DNA of 64,000 nt from CAVWDU01 sp963840725. Lineage in GTDB: Bacteria; Pseudomonadota; Gammaproteobacteria; Pseudomonadales; Halieaceae. The stretch spans positions 1 to 64,000 of the forward strand of contig CAWIZY010000022.1 in the NCBI GenBank assembly GCA_963840725.1. Direction: 5' to 3'. Below, in pieces: positions 51,120-58,556 of this stretch; positions within the stretch are counted from its first letter, which is position 1, and each line of letters starts with the position of its first letter. Made by a program: the position numbers and the translations under genes. The notes beneath the pieces were generated by a model. That model saw nothing but the letters and a program-made list of their open reading frames with translations. It had not been told where the DNA came from and made no database searches.

Positions 51120-52735
51120 TCGACCGTAAAACACACCTCTGCTTCCAGTCCGTCATAATCTCTCGCTACCACGCGTATTTCGACGCGGCCACTGCTGGCC
51201 GGTGGTGGACTGAAGTAGAAACAGCGGCTGAGCTGATCAAACCTGATCCAGGGAGGCAAACGGTCCGAGGGCCTGACATAGGCCTGGTATTTCATCGCAT
51301 CACCCAAGTCCGGATCGACAAAAGTGTCGGCAGCCAACTGCAACTGGAATGCTTTTCCCGCGGCGATCTCAATGTCTGGCAGGGGGCTCATCGCTACCGG
51401 CGGTTTGTTGTCGGGATGACCACTCGCGGCAGCATTGTGCTCGCGACCGATGGCTCTCGAGACCCACAGCAGCAGCGCTGCCAGAACAATGTTGCTGGCG
51501 GCAAAACCGGCAACCCCCAGACCGAGAATGGCACTGGCCAGGTACACAAAGCCCCCGGAAAGCACATCGCCAACACGGAAGAAAAAAGTGTCGATGGTAT
51601 GCTTGCCCACGTACTTTTCTTCCCTGCTGACGGGCAGAAACAATGCATGGCGGGTAGTGGTCTGCAAGGAGTAGTTAACGCTGTTTTCAGCGATCATGGC
51701 GGTGCGGGCAACAACCAGCAATGGAAACAGCGCGAGCAGGGTGTAATTCAGGATCATCAGCAGAGGCAGGATATGCAGGGCTCCACTGATTCCAATATAT
51801 TTGAATAGCCGCGAGACCAGGAATAGCTGGATCAAGAAGCTGAGTCCGGTAGTGATGAACAGGTACCGGGAGTAAAAATGGGTGATGTAATTCTCGACCA
51901 GTTGCCTGTGATCGGGTTCTGCGCTCAGTGACTGGGCCGCGTCCGATACGATACTGGCCAAAACATATTCACCGTTGGTGTTCACCAGGTTTATCAGGAT
52001 GATAAAGCCTGTAATCAGGTACAGGTAACGACTGCGCAAGACAATGCTAAAACCCTCCAGCAGAGGATATGGCTCACGACTGCCGCCGATATCGCTGTGG
52101 GCTCGCGAGTCGTCTGGCACAGTATCCTCCAGCCAGTGACTGAGTCGCAATGAGATTGCCAGTAACAGCGCAGCGCAATACATAACCCCGTCGTGGCCGA
52201 GATACAGATCAAGTTCGCTGGCAGCGCCGGACCCCAGCAGAGCGCCGAGGGCTGATGCGGCAGCTACCAGCGGGAAAATCCTTTGTCCCGATTTCAGATT
52301 GAACAAATCGGCGGCGAACGCCCAGAACAGCGCCAATACCATCACCGAGAAGATGCCCAGCCAGACATAAAACACGATTGCGATAGGCCAGCCCAGCCGG
52401 TAGGCCAGACCAAAGCCCAGCAGGTTGACGATAAACAGCAGCAGGGTACGGTGCAGCAATAGGTGCTTGCCCTGGCGCGGACTGACCCGTTGATAGAAGT
52501 GCGCGAAGACGGGAACAATCAGCATCAACAGCAGGGCCTGGGCGGCGTTGGAATAAGCTTTTAGCTCCGCTGACCCCTCGGCCAGTATCATGGGCTCGCG
52601 AATGACCTTTAACAGGTAGTAGGCGAACATGATGGCAAAAGACTGCAGGCACAGGCGCAGGGCCGCCCGGCCCTCGCCGGGTAGCAGGTGAGTAAACAGG
52701 GAAAGAAACCGCTCCGTCGGTGTGAACGCAGACAT
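51107..52735 (-). CDS. NTT-like carrier with C-terminal cadherin-like domain
   Basis: This 542-residue paralogue of the neighbouring carrier keeps AYYLLKVIREPMILAEGSAEL and IILINLVNTNGEYVLASIV. After about 12 TMs (to residue about 430) a linker (ASGHPDNKPPVAM) leads to a CADG-like Ig domain (about 450-542: FVDPDLGDAMKYQAYV, LPPWIRFD, IRVVARDYDGLEAEV). Its stop is 12 bp inside the convergent gene. The start at 52735 is chosen because homologous sequence begins there; no strong ribosome-binding site is visible. Such a transporter-Ig fusion is unusual. Confidence 0.75.
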   Translation of the reverse strand: MSAFTPTERFLSLFTHLLPGEGRAALRLCLQSFAIMFAYYLLKVIREPMILAEGSAELKAYSNAAQALLLMLIVPVFAHFYQRVSPRQGKHLLLHRTLLLFIVNLLGFGLAYRLGWPIAIVFYVWLGIFSVMVLALFWAFAADLFNLKSGQRIFPLVAAASALGALLGSGAASELDLYLGHDGVMYCAALLLAISLRLSHWLEDTVPDDSRAHSDIGGSREPYPLLEGFSIVLRSRYLYLITGFIILINLVNTNGEYVLASIVSDAAQSLSAEPDHRQLVENYITHFYSRYLFITTGLSFLIQLFLVSRLFKYIGISGALHILPLLMILNYTLLALFPLLVVARTAMIAENSVNYSLQTTTRHALFLPVSREEKYVGKHTIDTFFFRVGDVLSGGFVYLASAILGLGVAGFAASNIVLAALLLWVSRAIGREHNAAASGHPDNKPPVAMSPLPDIEIAAGKAFQLQLAADTFVDPDLGDAMKYQAYVRPSDRLPPWIRFDQLSRCFYFSPPPASSGRVEIRVVARDYDGLEAEVCFTVDYGV

Positions 52736-53050
52736 GCGCAAGCGCCAGAATCTCAAGTTATCGGTGAGTATACCCTTCCGGCCAGAGACCTGCTGAACGC
52801 CCAATTGAAGCGGCGAATGCCGCTCATCGCAGGCGCTGAATAAATGCATCATTGCAGTGCATCCCCTGCATCAGTCGGTGCCCAAGCTGTTAAACTGCAG
52901 CGGCGGTATCAGGTGACAGTGCGGCAGCGGATCGGGATATGACCTCCGGTGGCCTGCGGTCACCGATTGCGTTCAACAAACGGCGTCGGGCTGCTGCCCG
53001 AGGCGGCTCAGACTGGGCCAGCAACACATGTTTTGTGCGAGGACAGCGAG
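52736..53050. other. Intergenic region between divergent carrier and quinone reductase
   Basis: No gene is credible here. It should hold two divergent promoters. Small hairpins (gcggcgaatgccgc near 52812; a tgcat-rich stretch near 52845-52870) are visible, but no clear promoter hexamers or known operator. Confidence 0.35.
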
Positions 53051-54022
53051 ATGGTCAAAGCAATACGAATGCACCAGCCGGGCGGCCCGGAGGTGATGCA
53101 ACTGGAAGAAGTGGCCCTCGAGGCGCCAGGGCCCGGAATGGTGCGAATCGTCAACAAGGCGGTGGGGCTCAATTATATTGACACCTATCACCGCAGCGGA
53201 CTCTACCCGCTGCCTTTGCCCACGGGGCTGGGTATCGAGGGCGCCGGGTTGGTAGAGGCTGTCGGTGACGGGGTCGATCTGGCACCAGGCGACCGGGTCG
53301 CCTACTGCTCGGCTGGAGTTGGCGCCTATGCCGAAGCCTTGAACCTGCCCGCGAGTCGGCTGGTTCGGCTACCGGCGGGAGTGGATTTTGAAATCGCCGC
53401 TGCCATGTTACTCAAGGGGCAGACTACGGAATATCTGCTGCAGCGCACCTATCCACTGCAGTCTGGAGAGACGACCCTGTTTCATGCCGCTGCAGGCGGT
53501 GTTGGTCTGATTTTTGGCCAGTGGGCCGCCGCCATCGGGGTCAATCTGATCGGCACGGTCGGTTCGGAAGAAAAGGCGGCGTTAGCCCGTGCTAACGGCT
53601 ATCGTCACGTGATCAATTACCGGACTGAAAACGTGCTGGAGCGGGTGCTGGAAATTACCGGTGGAGAGAAATTACCTGTGGTTTACGACGGTGTGGGCCG
53701 GGATACCTTTGCCATGTCTCTCGATTGCCTGCGCCCGCGGGGACTGATGGTCAGTTTTGGCAATGCATCAGGTGCCCCTGAGCCATTTGAGCTTCAACTG
53801 CTGGCCAATAAGGGCTCACTGTTCATTACCCGGCCCACAATGCTCAGTTATACCGCCAGCCCCGAGGAACTGGCCCGGTCCTCCGATGACCTTTTCCAGC
53901 GTGTTCAGCGTGGCGATATTCGAATAGAGATCAACCAACGTTATCCTCTGGAGGCTGTTAGCCAGGCTCACCGAGACCTGGAGGGTAGACGCACCACGGG
54001 GTCTACCGTTTTGTTGCCATGA
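53051..54022 (+). CDS. qor: NADPH:quinone oxidoreductase (QOR-type MDR)
   Basis: This 323-residue zinc-free medium-chain dehydrogenase reduces quinones with NADPH. Markers are MVKAIRMHQPGGPEVMQLEEV, VGLNYIDTYHRSGLYPLPLP, the Rossmann loop AAAGGVGLIFGQWA, and lack of zinc ligands. The length is normal. The ATG at 53051 is preceded by gacagcgag, a weak site. It is convergent with cysK. Confidence 0.88.
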   Translation: MVKAIRMHQPGGPEVMQLEEVALEAPGPGMVRIVNKAVGLNYIDTYHRSGLYPLPLPTGLGIEGAGLVEAVGDGVDLAPGDRVAYCSAGVGAYAEALNLPASRLVRLPAGVDFEIAAAMLLKGQTTEYLLQRTYPLQSGETTLFHAAAGGVGLIFGQWAAAIGVNLIGTVGSEEKAALARANGYRHVINYRTENVLERVLEITGGEKLPVVYDGVGRDTFAMSLDCLRPRGLMVSFGNASGAPEPFELQLLANKGSLFITRPTMLSYTASPEELARSSDDLFQRVQRGDIRIEINQRYPLEAVSQAHRDLEGRRTTGSTVLLP

Positions 54023-54059
54023 GCCCGGCTGCCGGCTGCCGGGCCATCGCTGCCTGTGG

Positions 54060-55028
54060 TTACTGCACCGTTTCGTTGTCGCTGAAATGTCCCTCGAAAA
54101 GCGGTGACGTCAGATAGCGTTCCCCCGAATCCGGGAGAATAGCGACGATAAGTTTGCCGCGATGCTCGGGCTGGCGGGAAACACGATCGGCCACGGCCAT
54201 GGCCGCGCCGCTGGAGATGCCTGCGAGAATGCCCTCGCGCTGCATCAGTAAATGCGCCCACTGCATGGCGTCTTCATTGCTGACCTGCTCCACCTGGTCG
54301 ACCATATCCAGGTCCAGGTTGCCGGGAACAAACCCGGCACCAATACCCTGGATTTTGTGCGGGCTGTGGCTGGGTGTCTCGCCCGCTATGGTGGCGGTAA
54401 TCATAGTGCTGGAAATCGGCTCCACAGCCACGGTGTGAAGTGCTCTGCCGCGTTGTTTTTTGATGTAGCGGGAAATGCCGGTCAGGGTGCCTCCGGTTCC
54501 GACCCCGGCGACCAGAATGTCTATCTCCCCGTCGGTGTCGTCCCAGATTTCTGGCCCCGTGGTCTCTTCATGCACCGCGGGATTGGCTGGGTTCTCAAAC
54601 TGGTGCGGTCCCCAGTACTTATTCGTGTCGGAAGCCAGGATTTCCTCGGCCTGGGCAATCGCGGCGGGTATACCCTTGGCGCCCTCGGTGAGCATGATCT
54701 CGGCGCCCAGGGCTTTCATTAACATACGGCGCTCAAGGCTCATGGTATTGGGCATGGTCAGGATGCACCCATAGCCCTTTGCTGCAGCGACAAATGCCAG
54801 CGCTATGCCAGTATTGCCGCTGGTTGGCTCAACGATGGTCATTCCCGGTTTGAGACTGCCGTCCTGTTCGGCGGCCGCCACCATACTGGCCCCGATGCGG
54901 CATTTTACCGACATGGCGGGATTGCGGTTTTCCAGTTTGACGCCAATATTGCCTTGGCTGATGTGGTTGATCCTCACCAGCGGCGTGCCGCCAATGCATG
55001 CTGCGTTATCTGCGAATAGTTTGCCCAT
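54060..55028 (-). CDS. cysK: Cysteine synthase A
   Basis: This 322-residue fold-type II PLP enzyme makes cysteine from O-acetylserine and sulfide. The PLP lysine is in NPAMSVKCRIG, the phosphate loop is GVGTGGTLTGI, and the substrate loop TSGNTGIAL. The length fits CysK rather than the shorter CysM. It is single in its strand context; a transcript terminator is not evident after 54060. Confidence 0.92.
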   Translation of the reverse strand: MGKLFADNAACIGGTPLVRINHISQGNIGVKLENRNPAMSVKCRIGASMVAAAEQDGSLKPGMTIVEPTSGNTGIALAFVAAAKGYGCILTMPNTMSLERRMLMKALGAEIMLTEGAKGIPAAIAQAEEILASDTNKYWGPHQFENPANPAVHEETTGPEIWDDTDGEIDILVAGVGTGGTLTGISRYIKKQRGRALHTVAVEPISSTMITATIAGETPSHSPHKIQGIGAGFVPGNLDLDMVDQVEQVSNEDAMQWAHLLMQREGILAGISSGAAMAVADRVSRQPEHRGKLIVAILPDSGERYLTSPLFEGHFSDNETVQ

Positions 55029-55347
55029 ATGCGAGTCTCCGCCCCGGTCCGCTATGCACGAAGCCTAGTCGCTGCACACTGTACTGTCTATTCTACAGCC
55101 TGCACCCGAAAAATCAGGACAAATACTGGACACGGAGCGCGAATGAGAGGCTTATCGCTCCGACTCGCTGATCTGAGAGCGGACTGGTGGCGTATTTTTG
55201 GTATGAGTGTGTGATGCCGGGAACTGCAACTTATACCCGGTGTCTGAAGATTCAGTGGCGGCATGCAGTCAGCGAGTGGCTCGCCGTCGTTGTTTATCTG
55301 GATTCCGTCCAGGTCCTAGAAATCCCCTTGAGAGCGAAGCTCTCGCT
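55029..55347. other. Intergenic region upstream of an orphan terminator
   Basis: I see no protein gene. On the + strand this stretch runs into a strong terminator at 55348 with no upstream + strand CDS in the region, so it may encode a small RNA. A -10-like ttatac lies near 55230 and a gagag-cgaag-ctctc hairpin at 55330-55344. The cysK promoter (minus strand) must also lie here. Confidence 0.4.
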
Positions 55348-55371
55348 GCCGGCTCATTGCCGGCTTTTTTT
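55348..55371 (+). terminator. Strong intrinsic terminator without an upstream gene
   Basis: gccggc-tcatt-gccggc is a perfect 6-bp GC stem followed directly by seven T residues. It ends nothing obvious on the + strand, the nearest upstream + CDS being qor over 1.3 kb away. After it come two exact copies of gcaggtcgggccgc (about 55411-55440). Confidence 0.85.
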
Positions 55372-55463
55372 CGCCTGTGGTAAGCAGTCGGGCAGCGCAG
55401 GTCTGGCCACGCAGGTCGGGCCGCGCAGGTCGGGCCGCGCAAACAGCGCTCTGTCAGCGGTGA

Positions 55464-55910
55464 TCAGGGCGCGCTTTGATTGAACTGCCCGGTGGCAGCG
55501 CCTAGGGATTCGCGGGTTTGTGGTCCGATCAGGACCTGATGAGTGGCTCCTTCGGGGTCGACAATCACTGTCGTTGGCAACACCATCGGACGCTCGATAC
55601 CCAGTGTCGCCGAGGGGTCGTCGGTCAGGTTGGGGAATGCGATGCCCAGTTTTGTGACCTGTTCCGCCAGTTCGGGGCCGGTGAGGCCGTCGTAGTTGAC
55701 CCCCAGCACCGTGATCCCCGGGTATTGCTGATCAAGTGCATTGAGCTCGGGTATTTCGTGAATGCAGGGCTTACACCAGTCAGCCCAGTAGTTGACCACA
55801 ACCCATTGTCCCTGCCGCGAATCCAGTGCCAGTGCGACCTGTAGCTCAGGTTCCTGTTCACAGGCCGACAACAGCAGAGCAGTCGCCAGTATCGCCAGAT
55901 GTTTCAACAT
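55464..55910 (-). CDS. TlpA-like thioredoxin-fold lipoprotein
   Basis: This 148-residue periplasmic redox protein has a lipoprotein signal (ILATALLLSACEQE, Cys about 18) and a TlpA/ResA-type domain: VVVNYWADWCKPCIHEIPEL carries the CxxC and PMVLPTTVIVDPEG the cis-Pro. It may reduce disulfides or help cytochrome c assembly. Its ATG overlaps the yihY stop region by 7 bp, so translation is coupled. Confidence 0.85.
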   Translation of the reverse strand: MLKHLAILATALLLSACEQEPELQVALALDSRQGQWVVVNYWADWCKPCIHEIPELNALDQQYPGITVLGVNYDGLTGPELAEQVTKLGIAFPNLTDDPSATLGIERPMVLPTTVIVDPEGATHQVLIGPQTRESLGAATGQFNQSAP

Positions 55911-57133
55911 GTGAATAACTCCGCCAGGGTGATGTCCAGCAATTCTCGCTGTTGGTTGCGCTGATCCCGCAACAGGGTGAAGGCCCGTTGCTGCCAGGGT
56001 AATTGCGCCTGAATGTCCTCCTGATCCAGGGGCAGTTCGTTGTTGACCCATTCCTTTAGCTGCCAAAACCAGATGCCGGTGAGATCCCGGGCTAGAAAAT
56101 ACTGACCGCGATCATTCTGTGCAATGAGGTTCTTGCGCAAAAAAAGATCCCGCAGCTGGCCCCATGTAACGCTGTCCAGGCCCTTTAGTACCGCATGACT
56201 GTCATTGATCATATCAACTTCCCGCAGTGGAAGGCCTTTCTTTTGCCGTTGCCAGAACAGGTACAGTACATCCAGGGCTTTCAGTACCGTTGGTCGCGCG
56301 GCCTGGTCGCTGCTCTCATAGGCCGACAGGCTATGCACCAGTACCCCGCCGGTCAGTACAATATTCCAGGACAAATAAATCCATAGCAAGAACAACGGTA
56401 CGGCCGCGAAGGTGCCGTAGATCAGCGTGTAATTGGAGCCGACCATCAGGTCAGTAAACATCGAGCGTGCCGCGTTAAATGCCAATGCTGCGGCCATCCC
56501 GCCGATGAGAGTATGCTTGAAAGGAACCTGGCAATTGGGTATGGCAAGATAAAGCAGGGTGAACCCCGCGGCGCTGAGTAGCAGGGGCACGAAACCGAGC
56601 AGTAGTGTACCGGCTCCGAAGATATCCAGCTCGGTAAACATTTGGGAGAAGGATGACAGATAGGTGCCCAAAGCGAGGGCGATACCAATGGTCAGTGGCG
56701 CGAGGCTAAGCATGGCCCAGTAAAGCAGGAAGCTGGAGATGGGGCTGCGGTTTTTGGGTGCCCGCCAGATGGTGTTGAACGCGTTCTCGATGTTGCGCAG
56801 CATCAGCACTGCGGTCACCAGCAGAAAAGCGATGCCCGGGCCGGTAAGCCGCCTTGCCTGGGTCGCGAAGTCGGCCAGATAGGTCTGTATTTCGTTGCCG
56901 GTCTCGGGCATCAGGTGGGTAAACAGCAGATCCTGAATGCTCTGCTCAAGCCCCTCAGATGCAGGCATCATGGAGGCCATCGTGAACAGCAGGGTCAGTA
57001 GCGGCACCAGAGCGAAAAGACTCATATAGGTGAGCGCAGCCGCGTGCTCCGAGCAGCGGTCTTCTTGGAAACGGAAGATGAGGTAGCGAAGTCGCGACCA
57101 GAGTTCGCTTTGAGTCACGGTTTTTAGGTTCAT
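55904..57133 (-). CDS. yihY: YihY/BrkB family inner-membrane protein
   Basis: This 409-residue protein has a conserved N-terminal half with six TMs: HAAALTYMSLFALVPLLTLLF (TM1 and family motif) and LIYGTFAAVPLFLLWIYLSW. A soluble C-terminal domain (about 280-409) has a winged-helix-like appearance. Formerly called RNase BN, the family has no proven function. The start at 57133 is followed by MNLKTVTQSELW; upstream in-frame codons overlap the divergent arsC promoter. Confidence 0.85.
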   Translation of the reverse strand: MNLKTVTQSELWSRLRYLIFRFQEDRCSEHAAALTYMSLFALVPLLTLLFTMASMMPASEGLEQSIQDLLFTHLMPETGNEIQTYLADFATQARRLTGPGIAFLLVTAVLMLRNIENAFNTIWRAPKNRSPISSFLLYWAMLSLAPLTIGIALALGTYLSSFSQMFTELDIFGAGTLLLGFVPLLLSAAGFTLLYLAIPNCQVPFKHTLIGGMAAALAFNAARSMFTDLMVGSNYTLIYGTFAAVPLFLLWIYLSWNIVLTGGVLVHSLSAYESSDQAARPTVLKALDVLYLFWQRQKKGLPLREVDMINDSHAVLKGLDSVTWGQLRDLFLRKNLIAQNDRGQYFLARDLTGIWFWQLKEWVNNELPLDQEDIQAQLPWQQRAFTLLRDQRNQQRELLDITLAELFTC

Positions 57134-57217
57134 GCGCCAAGTATCGCACGATTGACGGTCTGCCTGAACGGCCTCGAGGTTTGCTATACTCCGCGTCGTC
57201 AACTGACGGAGTTGTCC

Positions 57218-57568
57218 ATGAGTGAGTACCTGATCTATCACAATCCCCGCTGTTCCAAGTCTCGCAACACGCTGGCGTTATTGCGTGATAAGGGTATCGA
57301 ACCTGAGATCTGCCTGTATCTCGAGAACCCGCCTGACAAGGCTACGCTGGAGAAACTAATCGCCAGTCTGGGCATCAGTGCGGCGGAGTTGGTGCGCCGA
57401 GGCGAGCCGGCTTATAAAGAAAGCGGGCTGAGCACCCAGTCTGACGATTCGGCATTGATCGGGGCGATGGCAACGCATCCCAAATTGATTGAGCGACCGA
57501 TTGTCGTCCGGGCTGACAGGGCTGTGTTGGGTCGCCCGCCGGAGAACGTGCTGGAACTTATCGACTGA
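57218..57568 (+). CDS. arsC: ArsC-family arsenate reductase (glutaredoxin-type)
   Basis: This 116-residue ArsC thioredoxin-like protein has the active-site Cys in HNPRCSKSRNTL and the Arg residues in ERPIVVRADRAVLGRPPE that bind oxyanion. It reduces arsenate using glutathione/glutaredoxin. There is no arsR or arsB nearby, so it may be a housekeeping member of the family. The stop overlaps the wrbA start by one base. Confidence 0.88.
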   Translation: MSEYLIYHNPRCSKSRNTLALLRDKGIEPEICLYLENPPDKATLEKLIASLGISAAELVRRGEPAYKESGLSTQSDDSALIGAMATHPKLIERPIVVRADRAVLGRPPENVLELID

Positions 57569-58167
57569 TGGCCGAGCCCTATGTTTTGGTATTGTTTTAT
57601 AGCCGGGGTGGTGCCACTGCCACGATGGCGCAGCAGGTGTGCCGGGGCGTTGAACTGGTGTCGGGCATAGGTGCCAGATTGCGCACCGTGCCCCCGGTAT
57701 CCGCCAACTGCGAACAGACTGAAGATGACATTCCGTCGGACGGGCCACTCTATTGCGAACTGGACGATCTGCGTGACTGTGCCGGCCTGGTGATGGGCAG
57801 CCCGACACGGTTTGGCAATATGGCCTCTCCATTAAAGTATTTTCTGGATCAGAGCTCAGCGCTTTGGCTGAGTGGGGCAATGATTGATAAACCGGCAGCG
57901 GTGTTCACCTCTACGTCCAGTTTACATGGTGGGCAGGAGTCTACCCTGCTGACCATGATGTTGCCGCTGTTGCACCACGGAATGCTGATCGTCGGCTTGC
58001 CCTACAGTGAATCGGGCTTGATGGTGACGGAGTCCGGCGGAACGCCCTATGGTGCCAGCCATTGGGCCGGGGCGGATAACAGCCGGGCGGTTGACGAGGG
58101 AGAATCAGCCTTGTGTCGTGCCTTGGGCCGTCGGGTTGCTCGTATCGCCCTTGGGAACAGCTCATGA
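57568..58167 (+). CDS. wrbA: NAD(P)H:quinone oxidoreductase (WrbA-like flavodoxin)
   Basis: This 199-residue flavodoxin-fold enzyme has the FMN phosphate loop VLFYSRGGATATMA, GSPTRFGNMASPLKYFLD and TSTSSLHGGQESTLL, the WrbA signature. It reduces quinones by two electrons. The middle position in arsC-wrbA-DUF2069 is conserved in Pseudomonas-like bacteria. Its TGA overlaps the next ATG. Confidence 0.9.
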   Translation: MAEPYVLVLFYSRGGATATMAQQVCRGVELVSGIGARLRTVPPVSANCEQTEDDIPSDGPLYCELDDLRDCAGLVMGSPTRFGNMASPLKYFLDQSSALWLSGAMIDKPAAVFTSTSSLHGGQESTLLTMMLPLLHHGMLIVGLPYSESGLMVTESGGTPYGASHWAGADNSRAVDEGESALCRALGRRVARIALGNSS

Positions 58168-58556
58168 TGTCGGGGGATTGGACAAAACTGGCCCGCTGGT
58201 CAGGCAGGTTGGCCTGGACGAGTTACCTGGTGTTGCTGGGACAGCAAGCAGCCGATTGCTGGATTCACGGTGCGCCCTGGATCATCTGGCTGGTGAAACT
58301 ACTGCCGCTACTGATTTTTCTGCCAGGGATGGTTCGCGATCGCCTGCGCACTTATCTGTGGTTATGCTTTGTCAGCCTCGGCTATTTTGTTGTTCTGGTC
58401 GAGCGCATTTTTGCTCAGCCCGGTAGCGCCCTCGTGATTTGTGGTTTGACAGCGGTGGTGGTGCTTTTTTGCAGTGCCATGATGTACGTCCGCTGGCGAG
58501 CACGGGATCTGCAGGCGGCCAGTGAGGGCGCCGCGGCAGGCGAGGGAGGCACTTGA
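58164..58556 (+). CDS. DUF2069 membrane protein
   Basis: This 130-residue protein has four TMs (TSYLVLLGQQ, WLVKLLPLLIFLPGM, YLWLCFVSLGYFVVLV, ALVICGLTAVVVLFCSAMMYV), the DUF2069 pattern. The function is unknown. It starts within the wrbA stop (ATGA) and ends overlapping the sppA start, so it is part of the operon. Confidence 0.82.
   Translation: MMSGDWTKLARWSGRLAWTSYLVLLGQQAADCWIHGAPWIIWLVKLLPLLIFLPGMVRDRLRTYLWLCFVSLGYFVVLVERIFAQPGSALVICGLTAVVVLFCSAMMYVRWRARDLQAASEGAAAGEGGT

Noticed and set aside
55029..55200. tRNA or tRNA-like gene next to cysK
   Set aside because: I could not form a cloverleaf with a T-loop (ttcgaNtc) or anticodon stem in this stretch.
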